Positions 20,267-29,479 of a DNA stretch of 64,000 bases are shown piece by piece. How positions within the stretch are numbered: the stretch's first letter is position 1; each line of letters starts with the position of its first letter. Position numbers and translations under genes: made by a program. Under the pieces are notes generated by a model. It saw only the letters and a program-made list of their open reading frames with translations, was not told the DNA's origin and did not search any database. The DNA comes from Salvia splendens (Eukaryota > Streptophyta > Magnoliopsida > Lamiales > Lamiaceae): positions 24,118,502 to 24,182,501 of the forward strand of contig NC_056035.1 of NCBI RefSeq assembly GCF_004379255.2, in the 5' to 3' direction.

Positions 20267-21525
20267 ACGGACGAAAGAAAAAAGAAAAGGCAAATTTCAG
20301 GCATGGTTTACTCATTAAAAGAAAACGAAAAAAAAGAAAACAAGACTCGAAATAAAAACACATATTCCCATAGATGCATTAGATCGAATAAATTTCCAAC
20401 AATCATACCCGAGGTCGAGGTCAATCCATTTGCCAGCAGCTTATGTTTCTTCCTTTTTGCTTTTACTTGATCAAGGTGTCAGTTCGTGAAGATTGTTCAA
20501 TTTAAAAACCACTGTTGGATTCACTCAGCCACTCATTTCTCACCAGAGATGTTAGGACTGTTCACTCGGTATTACCATTAATTTAATACCTCAAATCGGA
20601 TTGCACAAGATAGTTCCTTAAGGTCCTTGTTTTGGGTGTAATGAGGCTTAAGGGTAGTGGTGTATCAAGGTAGGGTCCTAGGGGTTCTAAGTTTAAAATA
20701 TAAACTGTAAAAAGAAAAACCGCGTGAGTCAAGAAACCAAAGATTTGAACTATTTATTTCGCCACTAGATATCTTAATTGGTCAAGTGGCGACTTCTAGC
20801 CTTGAACTTTTGGCTTATTTTTCTAACTTCCGACTTATCGGGTCAGGTTACAACTTTTCCTGCCCTCTTTTTCTCGAACATTTCTCGATAACAACAATTT
20901 TTTTTTAACTTGATATCTGACTTGATCAACCTGATTGACTACCCTTTTGTTTTTACTTTCTTTGAAATGACTCGTCTCTCTGACCCCTTTTCCTCACGTA
21001 TTTATAAAAAGTATATGGATGTGGGTCTCGGTTATCAAAGAAAGGGTAAAAGTGTATGGGATCAACTTGGTTAACTAAGGGGTGTCTTGCTTGACGAGGC
21101 GGGTTCATGGAGCGAAAGAAGAAAAGGCTCAAATTGGTTAAGTCCTAATGCCTTTAGTCCTTACTACTTGTGCAATTTTCATCTAGATATAAAAAATTCA
21201 ACCTCTCGTAAAAATTTTTCCTTTGTAACAATAGTAGAAAGTGTTCTACTTTGGCTTATAACTCACATATAGAGGCTTCACAATAAGTTTTTAAAAAATA
21301 TTGAGCATTTCCATCATACTTGCGTCATTCAAACTGATCAAGTTTTTGCAATCAAGTTTCTACATGTAAACATACTGATTCCTTTCTCTAACTCTTCCCA
21401 AAGTTATCAAATCTTCCATTTATCCGATTTCATGCATATTGCATATTTATTACAAACTAATATTTTGTGTTTTCAACATTTCTGACATGTATGACTTTTA
21501 TTTTCTTGAACTAACCCTCTCTCCT

Positions 21526-21569
21526 CCCACTGCATATGAACTCGTCCTCGAGGGACTGGATACAGTGGA
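21526..21569 (-). other. Closing stem-loop (module Y)
   Basis: CCCACTG at 21526-21532 pairs with CAGTGG at 21563-21568. The pairing bases differ from element B (CCACTTCA with TGAAGTGG), so the stem is kept despite sequence change. Confidence 0.65.
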
Positions 21570-21608
21570 AAAAGGGTTAGGCAACGGCACAACAGAAACT
21601 AAGGAAAA

Positions 21609-21646
21609 CTTCTCACACTTAGACCAGACACTGGGTTAAGTGTGAG
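21609..21646 (-). other. H1-type stem-loop (module Y, copy 1)
   Basis: CTTCTCACACTTAGAC pairs with GGTTAAGTGTGAGGG. Confidence 0.72.
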
Positions 21647-21734
21647 GGAGTGCCAACAATCAAACATACCTATCAAAACAAAAAAACAACAAACAAAACA
21701 CATAGGCAAAATATAGCAAAACGAGCATGCATAA

Positions 21735-21773
21735 CTTCTCACACTTAGACCCAACACAGGTCTAAGTGTGAGG
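21735..21773 (-). other. H1-type stem-loop (module Y, copy 2)
   Basis: CTTCTCACACTTAGAC pairs perfectly with GTCTAAGTGTGAG. Confidence 0.75.
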
Positions 21774-21862
21774 TGGAGCAGAAAATCAGTTATACATACC
21801 AAAAACAAATAAAAATAAAATTGTTTTGAAACTTGAAATGAGTAGAGATCGGGGGGTTGTGC

Positions 21863-23855
21863 TTAAAGCTTCCTTGGAGGTTGACCGGGAGATGTTGAGG
21901 GTTGTCGGGAGGATGATGGGTGCCGAGACGGAGGAGAGCTTGTAGAGGGAGGTGGCGGTTGGCTGGCAGGGGTTTGTTGGCGGATCGCCTCCAGAATCCT
22001 AGCTTGAGCAACCAGCTGGGCATGAGAGTTTTCCACCAGCTGTGTAAGCATTTGCTCTATGCGGAGCCTCCATTCATTTTTAGTCCGTGCAGCCTCCTCT
22101 GGCTCTGTCATGGGGATCATCTCCAGCCTTCGTCTCTGCTGCCTCTCAGGGCTTGCCGGACGATCGGTCGTCCTCCTCTCTTCCTCGCGCCTGGTCTCCT
22201 GCTGCTCCATCTGCTTCTCCTGCATAGCCTTTACGTAGAAGCGAAGCTTCCCGCCGGGTACCCGTTCAAGTACCTGTATTCTTACAAAGAATTCCAGGTT
22301 AAATCATTCGGGCTTAGGGCAACGGCTGGGACGCCCTACGTCCATGTGGAGCACCAGGGTCCAATTCCGCCTTAAGTAGGCTCCAAGCAGGTGGCAGACA
22401 TTGAGGTGGCAGGCAGGGCGAGTGGCAATCTGATTCATCGAGTAGGCCAGCCAGTAGCCAAGGTACACCCTCCTCTACTCCTTCATGCTCCACATAAAGT
22501 AGAGCTCGACCAGAGTAATGATCGCCAATGTATTGGCTTGGCCAAGGAGATTGCAGGTAAGGTAGACCTGGGCAAGGCGGAGGCCGGATCAGCAATATGA
22601 GTTCCTTTGGACTCAGAGGCTTTAAAGTTGGGGGCACATCCGTTGCACACGGCCTGCGAGACGGCTTGTTGATCAAACTCCGGCTTCCTCTGAGGAAGGC
22701 CAATGTCGCGCCCGAACCATTCTCCACTAGAGACATGGACTTTTGTATAGAGTCCTATCCTCACAGAAAACTCGTTCAGGCTCATCGTCTGCTCACACCC
22801 AAACACCCGGAAGGAGACGCTCCTGGCCTCCAAGTTTGTGCTTTCGGTAAACCGGAACGTCGTGAAAAATTATTTTGCCAGGTCCTTGGGCACGAAGGTA
22901 TCCTCGATCTCCAACAGCCATTCAAAACCAATCTCAGTAATATACTGGGTAAATCTCTCCTCTACCCGGATAGTTTCCAGGGCTGGCTGGTGGAGTTTTT
23001 TACCCTCTGGTGGACCTCCTCTAGTGGGCGTCACCCTCTGGCTGGCTGGTAAATCTCTCCTTCAGCCTCTTCGTGGGCGTCACCCTCTGGTGGACCTCCT
23101 CAGCCCATTTGGGGTTTCCAAATTCCAGCATCCGGTGGAGGAGGTCCATGGTTAACACCACAGTTTGTCTGGAATAGTCGATGGTTGGGGGCGTGGAATG
23201 TCCGGGCCCATCGGAGCTCTCTCCCCTCTGTATCACTGCCCTCTTCTCCTTCTTGTGGAGGGGCAGGTTGGTTTGTATCAGAAATCTCAATGCCCCGGGT
23301 TGCGGGGCGCATCCTCTTTGGAGGAGGAAGAACAGTCTCCTTCCCTTTTCTCTTTCTTTCAACCTTCTGACGGCTGTCCTCAAGTGCCTCGGCCTCTCCG
23401 GCCTCTTGGCTTATCGCCCCAATGGCTCCTTGGTTTTCCGGCTCCTCCGGCTCATCCAACAACCTCCGCACTGCACGGGGCCTCTCCACCTGCTCCTCCT
23501 CCGCCCTTTGCATGCTGGCCACCCCGGCCTCCACCTCCTTTATCAGCGTGTTGATCTCCATTCTGCGCGTCCGGCGGCGCAGCGAATCCTCCTCCATATC
23601 CGGGACCGACTCATCCTCTGCCTGAGGAATGAAGGTCCATTTTGCCCCCCTTTTTTGTAGTATTTCGCTGGGGGGAGGCAGAAGGTCCTCCGTAGAATCG
23701 TCATCAATGTGCATCAATGTATTCTCGACCCTTGCCGATTGAGTGATCTCAGCTGGTCGTGGCGGCTTATAGAAATCCATAATTGCCCTTTCAATGGCTT
23801 GATCATCCATTTCCCCAGTCATCGTTGCATCGAACCATTCAGCTGCTTCCTTTGT
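21863..23855 (-). pseudogene. Athila-type downstream ORF (env-like position), broken
   Basis: Reading leftwards from about 23855: AEWFDATMTGEMDDQAIERA leads into a charged, proline-rich frame (23822-23100, 240 codons). Then come frameshifted pieces with RFTQYITEIGFEWLLE near 22940 and SVSFRVFGCEQTMSLNEFSV at about 22833-22760. This last motif recalls the conserved domain of the Athila ORF found outside pol. The tail (22225-21863, 120 codons) has a coiled-coil-like segment (RLRIEQMLTQLVENSHAQLV) and an S/P-rich end. Short local duplications (ACCCTCTGGTGGACCTCCT at about 23001 and 23082) break the frame. In Athila elements such an ORF follows pol; here it follows protease directly. No transmembrane segment was seen, so calling it env would be unsupported. 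Confidence 0.6.
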
Positions 23856-23924
23856 ATGTTGTTCATTTTCAATGGAATCAGTGGGCGGTCTTTTGAAAAG
23901 CTCATTTCCTAGATACCATTGCTC

Positions 23925-24803
23925 TCAAGGCCTAATAGTATCCACCGATTGTATGCTCTCACTGTCCTGCGGCTTTCTCACAACTCTATCAATGTCGAAT
24001 GTAAACTGTTCTCCATTAAAAACCAGATTCATCGTCCCATGGCAGACGTCTATGACTGTGCTGGCTGTAGATAGGAAAAGCCTTCCCAAAAGGACTCCGG
24101 TAAACTCCTCCGCTCCTGACTCTGTCATCTTCATGACGAAGAAGTCGGCGGGGTACTTGAATTTGTTGACCTTGATGATTTCATCTTCCAGAATTCCCTC
24201 TGGGTGAATGCAAGACCCGTCTGCTAGCTGTATCATCATACCGGTTTTGACGAGCTTAGCTTCTCCCAGATTTTCATATATAGAATACGGCATGATATTG
24301 ATGGAAGCCCTTAGGTCGCACATTGTGTGCTCCATTCGAATGTTTCTAATGGAAATTGGGAGTGTAAACACCCCGGGGTCAGTCTTCTTCGGTGGAAGAT
24401 TACTTGGTTGGATTACCACAGCTACACTTTCTGCTTCGACCATCCTCCCTTTCTCAGTGACTTGTTCAAGGGTACTAGACTCTCCTTCTTTTGCGACTTG
24501 ATCAAAGGCAATGGACCCAGGGCCTTCTTCATGATTGGGCCCGTTTGTGGGTGCTGGAGAACTCGCAGATGGGTTTTGATAAACTTGTTCTGATTTTAGA
24601 AATACTGCATTGACATTCTCTCGCTCAGGTGGTGGCTGTACCGTAGCCGGAATTTTTCCTTCATTTCCCCTCAACTCGCCCAGTGACATGGTGACCTGAG
24701 ATAGCTGCTTTGTAAGCATATCTAGTGCAACCCTCTGTTCTCTCGGGCCTCTTGTATTTCTTGCATTGCATCGTGGGGCTGATGTGGGATCATTACATCT
24801 CAT
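23925..24803 (-). pseudogene. gag C-terminus and aspartic protease remnant
   Basis: A 292-codon open frame. Residues about 20-70 are the gag end (MLTKQLSQVTMSLGELRGNE). A linker follows, then a protease-like domain with LPPKKTDPGVFTLPISI, the active-site region CDLRASINIMPYSIYENLG, QLADGSCIHPEGILED and LLGRLFLSTASTVIDV. The usual D-L-G-A-S type site reads DLRAS, so a glycine next to the catalytic aspartate is replaced by arginine and activity is unlikely. RT should follow but does not; the frame stops at 23925 and the Athila-type ORF comes next. Confidence 0.8.
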
Positions 24804-26204
24804 GGACCTTCATTTTGTTGTATGTTATACCTCTGATTAAAACGACCTCCTCCATGGCCTTGTTGATAGTAGCCGGAAGGTCCATAATGTGCTGGCTGGT
24901 TCTGGGAAAAATGATTCTGTTGGTTTCCTCTTTGGTATGGTGGGACATAATTTACCACTTGATTATTTGGTTGTCTTCCCTGGCTGCTTGACTGAGGGCC
25001 TTGGTGTTGGTACCTCCAATTTCTGTCCTGTTGTTGGCTTGACCAGTTGGGCTGTCCTCCACTGGACCAGTTTCCTTGGGGTCCATTTGACCAACCTGCC
25101 TGACTTCCCTGCATTCTTTCCACTCCAGTATTTGGTCTATCCTGGATCTGAGCAGGCCAGTTGGGCTGCCCTTTAGAAGGTTGCATCTGCTGTGTCGATG
25201 GCTGTGGTGGCTGGCTTTGATTCTGGTCAATCCATCGAAACTTTGGGTGATCTCTCCATGGGGCGTCTCTTTGCTTTCCCTGGATCCAGTTGTCATTTGC
25301 GTTCCAGTGGCCAACGGCATTTACTTGGGGTAGCGGCTCTACCTCAGGGGGGGGAATTCACAATAGTAGTAGTGATGTTCTTCTGGCGAAAGCGGTGGCG
25401 GCGCATACTGCGTCTCTTTCGGTGCAGCTGGTGGAGGCGGTCTGGCTTTCTCCACTGCCTCAAGCAGCTTCTTCTCCATCTGCTCAAATCGAGCCTCCAA
25501 CTTTTCATTATTGCGTGCCTCGGCTGCGTGCACCTCACCCCTTCTGTACAGGCCACGGGACGTCTCGTACGAGCGTTTGGCCTCGATAAGCCTTTCCAGG
25601 ATGTTTTTGGCTTGGCTGAATGGGGTCTTTGAGAAATCCCCTTGGGCGGCGAGGTTTAGATCATTCTTGCTATCACTGTCAGTCCACCATAGAAGATCGA
25701 ATAGATCTCCCGCTCCCCCAGCTTGTGGTTGGGGCATGCTTGAAGCAGCCCTTGGAATCTATCCCAATACTGGCCGAGGGGCTCATCGTACTCCTGTCTG
25801 GCTTCTGTAATCTCCCACTTGAGGGCACTCGTTTTTTACGTTGGAAAGAAGCGATCAAGGAATATCATTCGGAACTCGGCCCAAGTTTTGATGGACCCTT
25901 CTGGCAGTCTCGACAACCATACTCCAGCATCACCCTTCAAGACGAAGGGGATGGCCATCAGCCTATAGTCCTCAGACGTAGATCCAGCTGGTACAGGATG
26001 GATATCATAGTATCGGCAAAACTCCTCCGAGAAGGCGTACAGACATTCTTTTGAAAGGCCGTAAAAATGGGACAAAACGGCCAGTACTCCTGACTTGATC
26101 ACGATAGTCCGCATACCAGGAGTAACGGTGATGGCGTGTGTGGGCTCCTTCTCGTCATGAGCGTGCAGAGAGCCAATTCCTGAGTCGTCGGCGACGAGGG
26201 CCAT
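24800..26204 (-). pseudogene. gag of the right-hand Athila-like unit (broken)
   Basis: The ATG at 26204 is the first clear start, with gag-like sequence possibly earlier. The capsid region has GIGSLHAHDEKEPTHAI, EEFCRYYDIHPVP, FVLKGDAGVWLSRLPE and MIFLDRFFPT. A TAA follows where relatives read on into KTSALK, and the frame shifts near 25690. The middle (25737-25340) has the coiled segment AEARNNEKLEARFEQMEKKL and a proline patch. The tail (25186-24800) is Q/N/W/G-rich (NWSSGGQPNWSSQQQDRNW) with no zinc knuckle, as in elements B and C. Confidence 0.85.
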
Positions 26205-26507
26205 CTCTGCTTCTGCTTGTTCAAGTGGTGGTGGTTTAGTTTGCGCTTTCTGCTCTCCTTCTTCTTTGCTGGTCAGTTGATCAGCGGCTACTGCTGCTGC
26301 TAGCGTGGCTCTTTAACGAGTGGTAACTACGCCGGCTTCCTGGACTCTCCAACGCGGGTTAGTTTCTCTGTATAAAAAGGGATGATTCCAGTGTCCACCG
26401 CGTTGGTACCTTCTCATCAATAGAAGAAAAAAAAACAAATGAGAAAAGAAGGAAACAAAATTATATACAATTATGCGCTACACACAAACATAAAATAACA
26501 CCATGTT

Positions 26508-26525
26508 TCCCCGGCAATGGCACCA
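26508..26525 (-). promoter_or_regulatory. PBS of the right-hand unit, tRNA-Asp type
   Basis: Minus strand TGGTGCCATTGCCGGGGA, two mismatches to the tRNA-Asp complement, 3 bases from the LTR end. Confidence 0.88.
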
Positions 26526-26528
26526 TTT

Positions 26529-26642
26529 TAGCGGGCCTAACGATCGCGGCTGTTTTCTCTTGATTCACGTTATATGGAAGAGATAACTGAACCGGATAGA
26601 TCAGTTAGCAAATGTCGTTTCCACTTGATCAAGTAGATCTCG
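26529..26642 (-). repeat. 5' LTR fragment of the right-hand unit, left of element E
   Basis: These are the last 114 bases of an LTR, ending CGCTA on the minus strand where CA is expected (probable mutation). They do not resemble the end of the LTR at 17185-18585, so the gag end and the 3' end of this unit come from different families. Element E splits this LTR; it resumes at 51652. Confidence 0.72.
26638..26642. repeat. TSD TCTCG, left copy, of element E
   Basis: TCTCG directly before TGTAACGCC; repeated at 51652-51656 directly after the second LTR. Confidence 0.95.
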
Positions 26643-26834
26643 TGTAACGCCCCACTTTTCGAACCCTAATTTTCGAACCCTAAGACGATTTCATTTATAT
26701 CTTTGATTGCCGCAATTAAATGACGAATTGTTATGTATCTGATTTGGTGACCTAATTATGATTTGACCGAGTCAAATTCGTCGATTTATGACGTGACTTT
26801 AATTAATTGATGCGGAATGAAATATATATTGCAG

Positions 26835-26836
<2 letters not shown>

Positions 26837-26866
<30 letters not shown>
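26837..26866 (+). repeat. (TA)n microsatellite in the 5' LTR of element E
   Basis: About 15 TA units followed by a T run. The 3' LTR has only AATTATA and T runs there, so the repeat expanded or contracted after insertion. Confidence 0.9.
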
Positions 26867-26869
<3 letters not shown>

Positions 26870-27466
26870 TTGGGGAGTGAGATTTAAATAGGATCATCAA
26901 TAATTACCTTGCCCTTTTATTGAGAAATTTCGACCACTCTTAATTGTTGGAGAGGAATTTTATTTTCTTGGATTTAATTATTTGCTTGGGATAATTATCC
27001 AATTAAATCCAAAGCCTAACTACCTTATTTCTTCATGAGAAAATCGACTCCTATTGTTGTACTAAGGGAGATTTCGAAATCTTCCAAATTTTGTGGGAGG
27101 GAGGAATTATTTATTATTTATTTGGATCCCTTATTTAGTTCTTTTCATGAATGAATTGGAATATCCTAGCAAATCTTACCTTACTTTATTTTATTAAGGA
27201 TTTGGAAATTTTTTCTTGTGGGAGGGCCAAATTCCTTATAATGTGGGAGGATTTTTATTAATTTTTCTGCTCCGTATTATTTTATTCTGTTCCGTGAAAA
27301 TACCAAATTAAATCAAAGGCTAATTAAATAGCTAAGATTTTTGAAAATTCCTCCTTATTTCCTCCCTCAAATTCACGTCAATCATCTCCCTCAAATCCCC
27401 TCAAATCTTTATTTAATTTATTCTCCCAAATCTTCAAATTAATTGTGGGATATTTTATTTTCAACT

Positions 27467-27476
27467 CTATAAATAG
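27467..27476 (+). promoter_or_regulatory. TATA box, 5' LTR of element E
   Basis: CTATAAATAG followed by AGACTAAAC and a CT-rich leader typical of plant transcription starts. The same site is at 49656 in the 3' LTR. Confidence 0.82.
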
Positions 27477-27668
27477 AGACTAAACTAAAACCTAAACCCT
27501 AGCCACCCAATCCCACATGCCTACACTCTCTCTCACACGCCCATTCTCTCTTCCCCACTCCTCCCACACTTGTTCTTCTACTCTACTCAAGATCCTTTCG
27601 ATTCGCCAAGAGTTTGTTGAAGAATCAAGAGTTATATTCGTTTCTACCGATTGTTTCATTCAAGAAAG

Positions 27669-29042
27669 GTACAATCAAACCTCTATTTTTCATTCCTCTC
27701 CATCTAAACATTCTTTTGACTCCCTCATGCATATAGTGAGTGTAGGGATTTCAAATCTAAGGATTTAATCGGTGGGAATTTGTATTTGTATGGGTGTATG
27801 CGTTTTGAATGAAATTGTATGAAAATTTAATGAATCATTGGTGAATGATGTATGATTATATGAAAACATGAGTGTGAGGACTCTTTTAAGCATGTTTATG
27901 TGTTAAAACCATGAAAAGGTTGTGTTTGAATGAATGGGGATAAAACCCTAATTCGAATTTTTATGCATTGAAAACTGTGGATTCGGACAGTAGATTCCGA
28001 CACGTTTTTGACCAACCAAATGAACTCCTTTTTATTCGACTCTTTTTTCTGAGTAAACTTCATGATGTCTTCTGTGTTTTGAGTGAATTTCAACTCATTT
28101 GGACAAAAGATGAATTTGTGGTGAATTTTTAAAGTTGACTGTGCAATTCTGCCGGAAAATATTTTCTCGACCTGTAGGTTATATTTTCGATTTTACCCAC
28201 CTAAAAAGGTTATTTTGACATGAATTTTTAACTGGAAGTTATTTGATGAGTCTACTGCATTGTGGTAAAATTTTAGCCCCAACGGAAGTCGGGTGAGTTT
28301 TTAATAATTTTTATAAAATGGTTGCGCAGTGCTGCCAGATTTCTATCTTTACAAAAACAACTATGTTGTTATAAGTGATATACATGATTTATATATGTGA
28401 TGGCGTGACGTGTTATTCAAAGATGGGGAAAAAGGGAAACGTTGGGGACATGCATGATTTTGAGTCGGTATTTGAGACTGATTGTGATACACATAATGTA
28501 AAGGTGATAACTCGCGCTCTCAGCGTGACAGCAAGGGAAAGGAAATACTTGAAATCTAAGCAGTCGAGGTGGGCTTTCTTTTAAATAAGGACGATGTCCT
28601 AAGTATTTTACCGATGAGAATGAAATTGTGTTTATCATGCCTTGTTTGGTTTTAACGTGCCTATCTGATGTGGCTTTTGCCACTATTATTTAAATCGAAT
28701 TCGGGTCCTCGTAGAGCCGCAAACTCTACTTGGATTAGTGTACACCAATGGTAGACTGTGTGTCAGCGTACGGGTTGGCCGGTCTAGTGACCTGGTTTGC
28801 GGCCGCATTCCTTGTCATGTATGTGCGGATATGGCTAACGTCTATGGGAAAATGACTGATCAGTCAACTTTTTACAATGGGAAATGATTTTGAGTGCCTC
28901 GGGCCTTTCTAGAGCTCAACCCCGATGGTTACTTACGTATGTCATGATAGATAAATAATAATTTTTATGAAAATATTTTCGGCATAAGTCCACTGAGTAT
29001 CTTTATAGTACTCAGCCCTGCATGTGTTTTCCTTACGTGCAG
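27669..29042 (+). other. Candidate 5'UTR intron inside the LTR (element E, 5' copy)
   Basis: Donor AAGAAAG-GTACAATC at 27669 and acceptor TTTTCCTTACGTGCAG at 29042, before GTTGAGCGG. Both sites recur in the other LTR of E (49858 and 51230), in G (58091 and 59466) and, with changes, in A (6236 and 7920). Splicing is inferred from consensus and conservation only. Confidence 0.45.
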
Positions 29043-29466
29043 GTTGAGCGGTGGCGAGAGGTTGGTGGTGTTGAGCAAGTAAATTGAAGAATTAAATGTT
29101 TATCTTTGAATTATGGGTGTCGTTGTGTCTTCACACATGACGTCACTCCTTCTCTTGGTCGTTTTCCGCTGCAATATTTCTTTTACTTATTAGTTGTTGG
29201 GCCGAACTTAAATTTGTCCGGTTATTATTTTCTTGTGATTCTGTTGGATAATGTCAAACTCTTAATCGTTTCCTTTGAGTATTAATTGACGGCCCAACTC
29301 ATTATTTAAACCCGAGTCCCCTTCTTGTTTTATACTCAATTGTTCATTTGGTATGTCGGTCAAACCTCCTTGATGAAACCCTAGCCTATTTTCCTTGTTA
29401 TATTTAAGTCCGTTTAAGTCGCGATCGCCGCATTTATTATACCCTAGAAGGGCGGTCGTGAAAGTT

Positions 29467-29479
29467 TGGTATCAGAGCC
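29467..29479 (+). promoter_or_regulatory. PBS of element E, initiator tRNA-Met
   Basis: TGGTATCAGAGCC, 3 bases after the LTR end. It is complementary to the 3' end of plant initiator tRNA-Met. Confidence 0.95.

Larger units (their letters stand above)
18586..20460 (-). other. 3' module X: end of an Athila-like internal region
   Basis: Reading leftwards, it contains a basic ORF tail (20266-19927), two H1-type stem-loops, a closing stem-loop, CT-rich low-complexity sequence with tandem mini-hairpins, the block CCTAACATCCTTGGTGAGG, and the CTTGAGGACAAGCATGG block next to the LTR. The order matches element B and module Y. No pol domain is present. The right edge near 20460 joins module Y without a visible LTR or TSD. 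Confidence 0.75.
20464..22230 (-). other. 3' module Y: second 3'-end module
   Basis: It repeats the order of module X: ORF tail, two H1-type stem-loops, closing stem-loop, and the CCTAACAT block at 20532-20556. The final CTTGAGGACAAG block and the LTR are missing, so the module ends abruptly near 20464 against module X. A deletion or illegitimate recombination between two related elements is the simplest explanation. The stretch 20600-21430 has no gene. Confidence 0.68.
26643..29463 (+). repeat. 5' LTR of element E (2821 bp)
   Basis: It starts TGTAACGCCCCAC and ends GTCGTGAAA (expected GTGACA, one substitution). It has a (TA)n run at about 26837-26866 that is absent from the 3' LTR, TATA at 27468, a CT-rich leader, a candidate donor at 27669, and a candidate acceptor at 29041. 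It shares the blocks CGAGGTGGGCTTTC and CAGCCCTGCATGTG with A, F and G. Confidence 0.95.

Noticed and set aside
20266..20412. Possible short intron in module X (CTCGG-GTATG donor, GTGCAG acceptor on the minus strand)
   Set aside because: Joining the two sides did not give a continuous frame into the basic tail, so splicing is unsupported.
20300..20464. A short LTR separating modules X and Y
   Set aside because: Only about 160 bases, with no TG...CA ends, no PBS and no similarity to the other LTRs.
21863..23855. A true envelope gene
   Set aside because: The ORF is in an env-like position, but no signal peptide, transmembrane segment or glycoprotein pattern was seen in the readable parts.
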